This document shows, one piece after another, positions 63,455 to 64,000 of a stretch of DNA of 64,000 nucleotides. This stretch comes from Malurus cyaneus samueli (Eukaryota > Chordata > Aves > Passeriformes > Maluridae). The notes under the pieces were generated by a model. The model did not search any database. It saw only the letters and a list, made by a program, of their open reading frames with translations, and was not told the origin of the DNA. The stretch lies in assembly GCA_009741485.1 (NCBI GenBank), contig CM019218.1, forward strand, positions 38,335,804 through 38,399,803. Direction: 5' to 3'. Numbering within the stretch: position 1 is the stretch's first letter; each line of letters opens with the position of its first letter. A program made the translations under genes and the position numbers.

Positions 63455-64000
63455 CATAGAATGTTAAGGGTTAGAGGTGACCCTAAAGATGATCTATTTC
63501 TGTCCCTGCCGCCATGGGCAAGGACACCTCCCACTAGACCAAATTGCTCAACATGTTACCGAACCTGGCTTTGAACACTGCCATGGTTGGGCATCCACAA
63601 CCTCCCTGGCAACCAGTTCCTGTGTCTAAATACTCTCACAGTCAAGAATTTCTTCCTGACATCTAAACTAATCTCTCCTCTGTTAATCTGTACCCATTAC
63701 TCCTTGTCCTATCACTATGGTTTCTGCCAAAAAGGCCCTCTCTGGTTTCCCTGCAGGCCCCCTTCAGAGATACTGGAAGGCTGCTGTGAGGTTTCTGCAA
63801 AACCTTCTCTTTTCCAGGCTGAACAGTCCCAACTTTCTCAGCCTGTCTTTGCAGGGAGGTGCTCCAGTCCTCTGCACAACTTTGTGGCCTCATCTGGACT
63901 TGCTCCAACAGTTCCATGTACTTCTTATCTTGGGGACACACCAGAAGTGATTCAGCACTCCAGGTGGGATCTCACAAGAGCAGAGTAGATGGGGAGAATC
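63455..64000 (-). mobile_element. CR1 LINE, 3' part, continues past the window end
   Basis: The plus strand starts at 'aatcatagaatgttaagg' (complement of the CR1 tail) and reads through 'ctgccgccatgggcaagg', 'ttgctcaacatgttacc' and 'aggctgaacagtccc' to 'actccaggtgggatctc'. ORFs on both strands here are shadows of the element. The 5' end lies outside. Confidence 0.94.

Noticed and set aside
63587..63988. 133-codon plus-strand ORF
   Set aside because: It is antisense to the CR1 fragment at the window end.
1..64000. A CRISPR array, toxin-antitoxin pair, phage, tRNA, rRNA or other novel system
   Set aside because: No spaced repeats, prokaryotic gene layout or RNA-gene signatures were seen. The window is ordinary avian chromosome.

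Overview
This is vertebrate nuclear DNA, almost certainly from a bird. It has split genes with GT-AG introns, CpG-island promoters, many 5'-truncated CR1 LINE copies and two solo LTRs of avian ERVL-like type. I cannot name the species.

Two protein-coding genes were recognised, both on the minus strand and in tandem. API5 (apoptosis inhibitor 5) is complete: 14 coding exons between 50752 and 36392 join without a frame break into a 523-residue protein. TTC17 (tetratricopeptide repeat protein 17) starts in a CpG island near 33.0 kb and runs off the left end. Sixteen exons (33082 down to 9013) give about 769 N-terminal residues; the remaining exons lie outside. The API5-then-TTC17 order matches the arrangement on human chromosome 11p.

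Layout: 1-9012 is TTC17 intron 16 (incomplete). 9013-22653 holds TTC17 exons 16 to 2. 22654-32869 is the large intron 1, with a solo LTR and CR1 fragments. 32290-33480 is the TTC17 CpG island. About 33.1-35.4 kb is the short intergenic gap, and about 35.4-36.4 kb is the API5 3'UTR. 36392-50752 is API5, with CR1 copies in introns 5, 9 and 11 and an assembly artefact in intron 3. 50250-51180 is the API5 CpG island with a 50-bp GC-box tandem repeat. 51.2-64 kb is gene-free flank holding CR1 copies, a solo LTR, an isolated GC-rich island with a perfect CTCF-type motif, and possible conserved non-coding sequence.

No operon, CRISPR array, tRNA, rRNA or novel multi-gene system was seen. The observations most worth checking are a false-looking 89-bp duplication around a single N, three-frame scrambling of the TTC17 signal-peptide exon, a GC-AG intron in TTC17, candidate poison exons, and the CTCF island.
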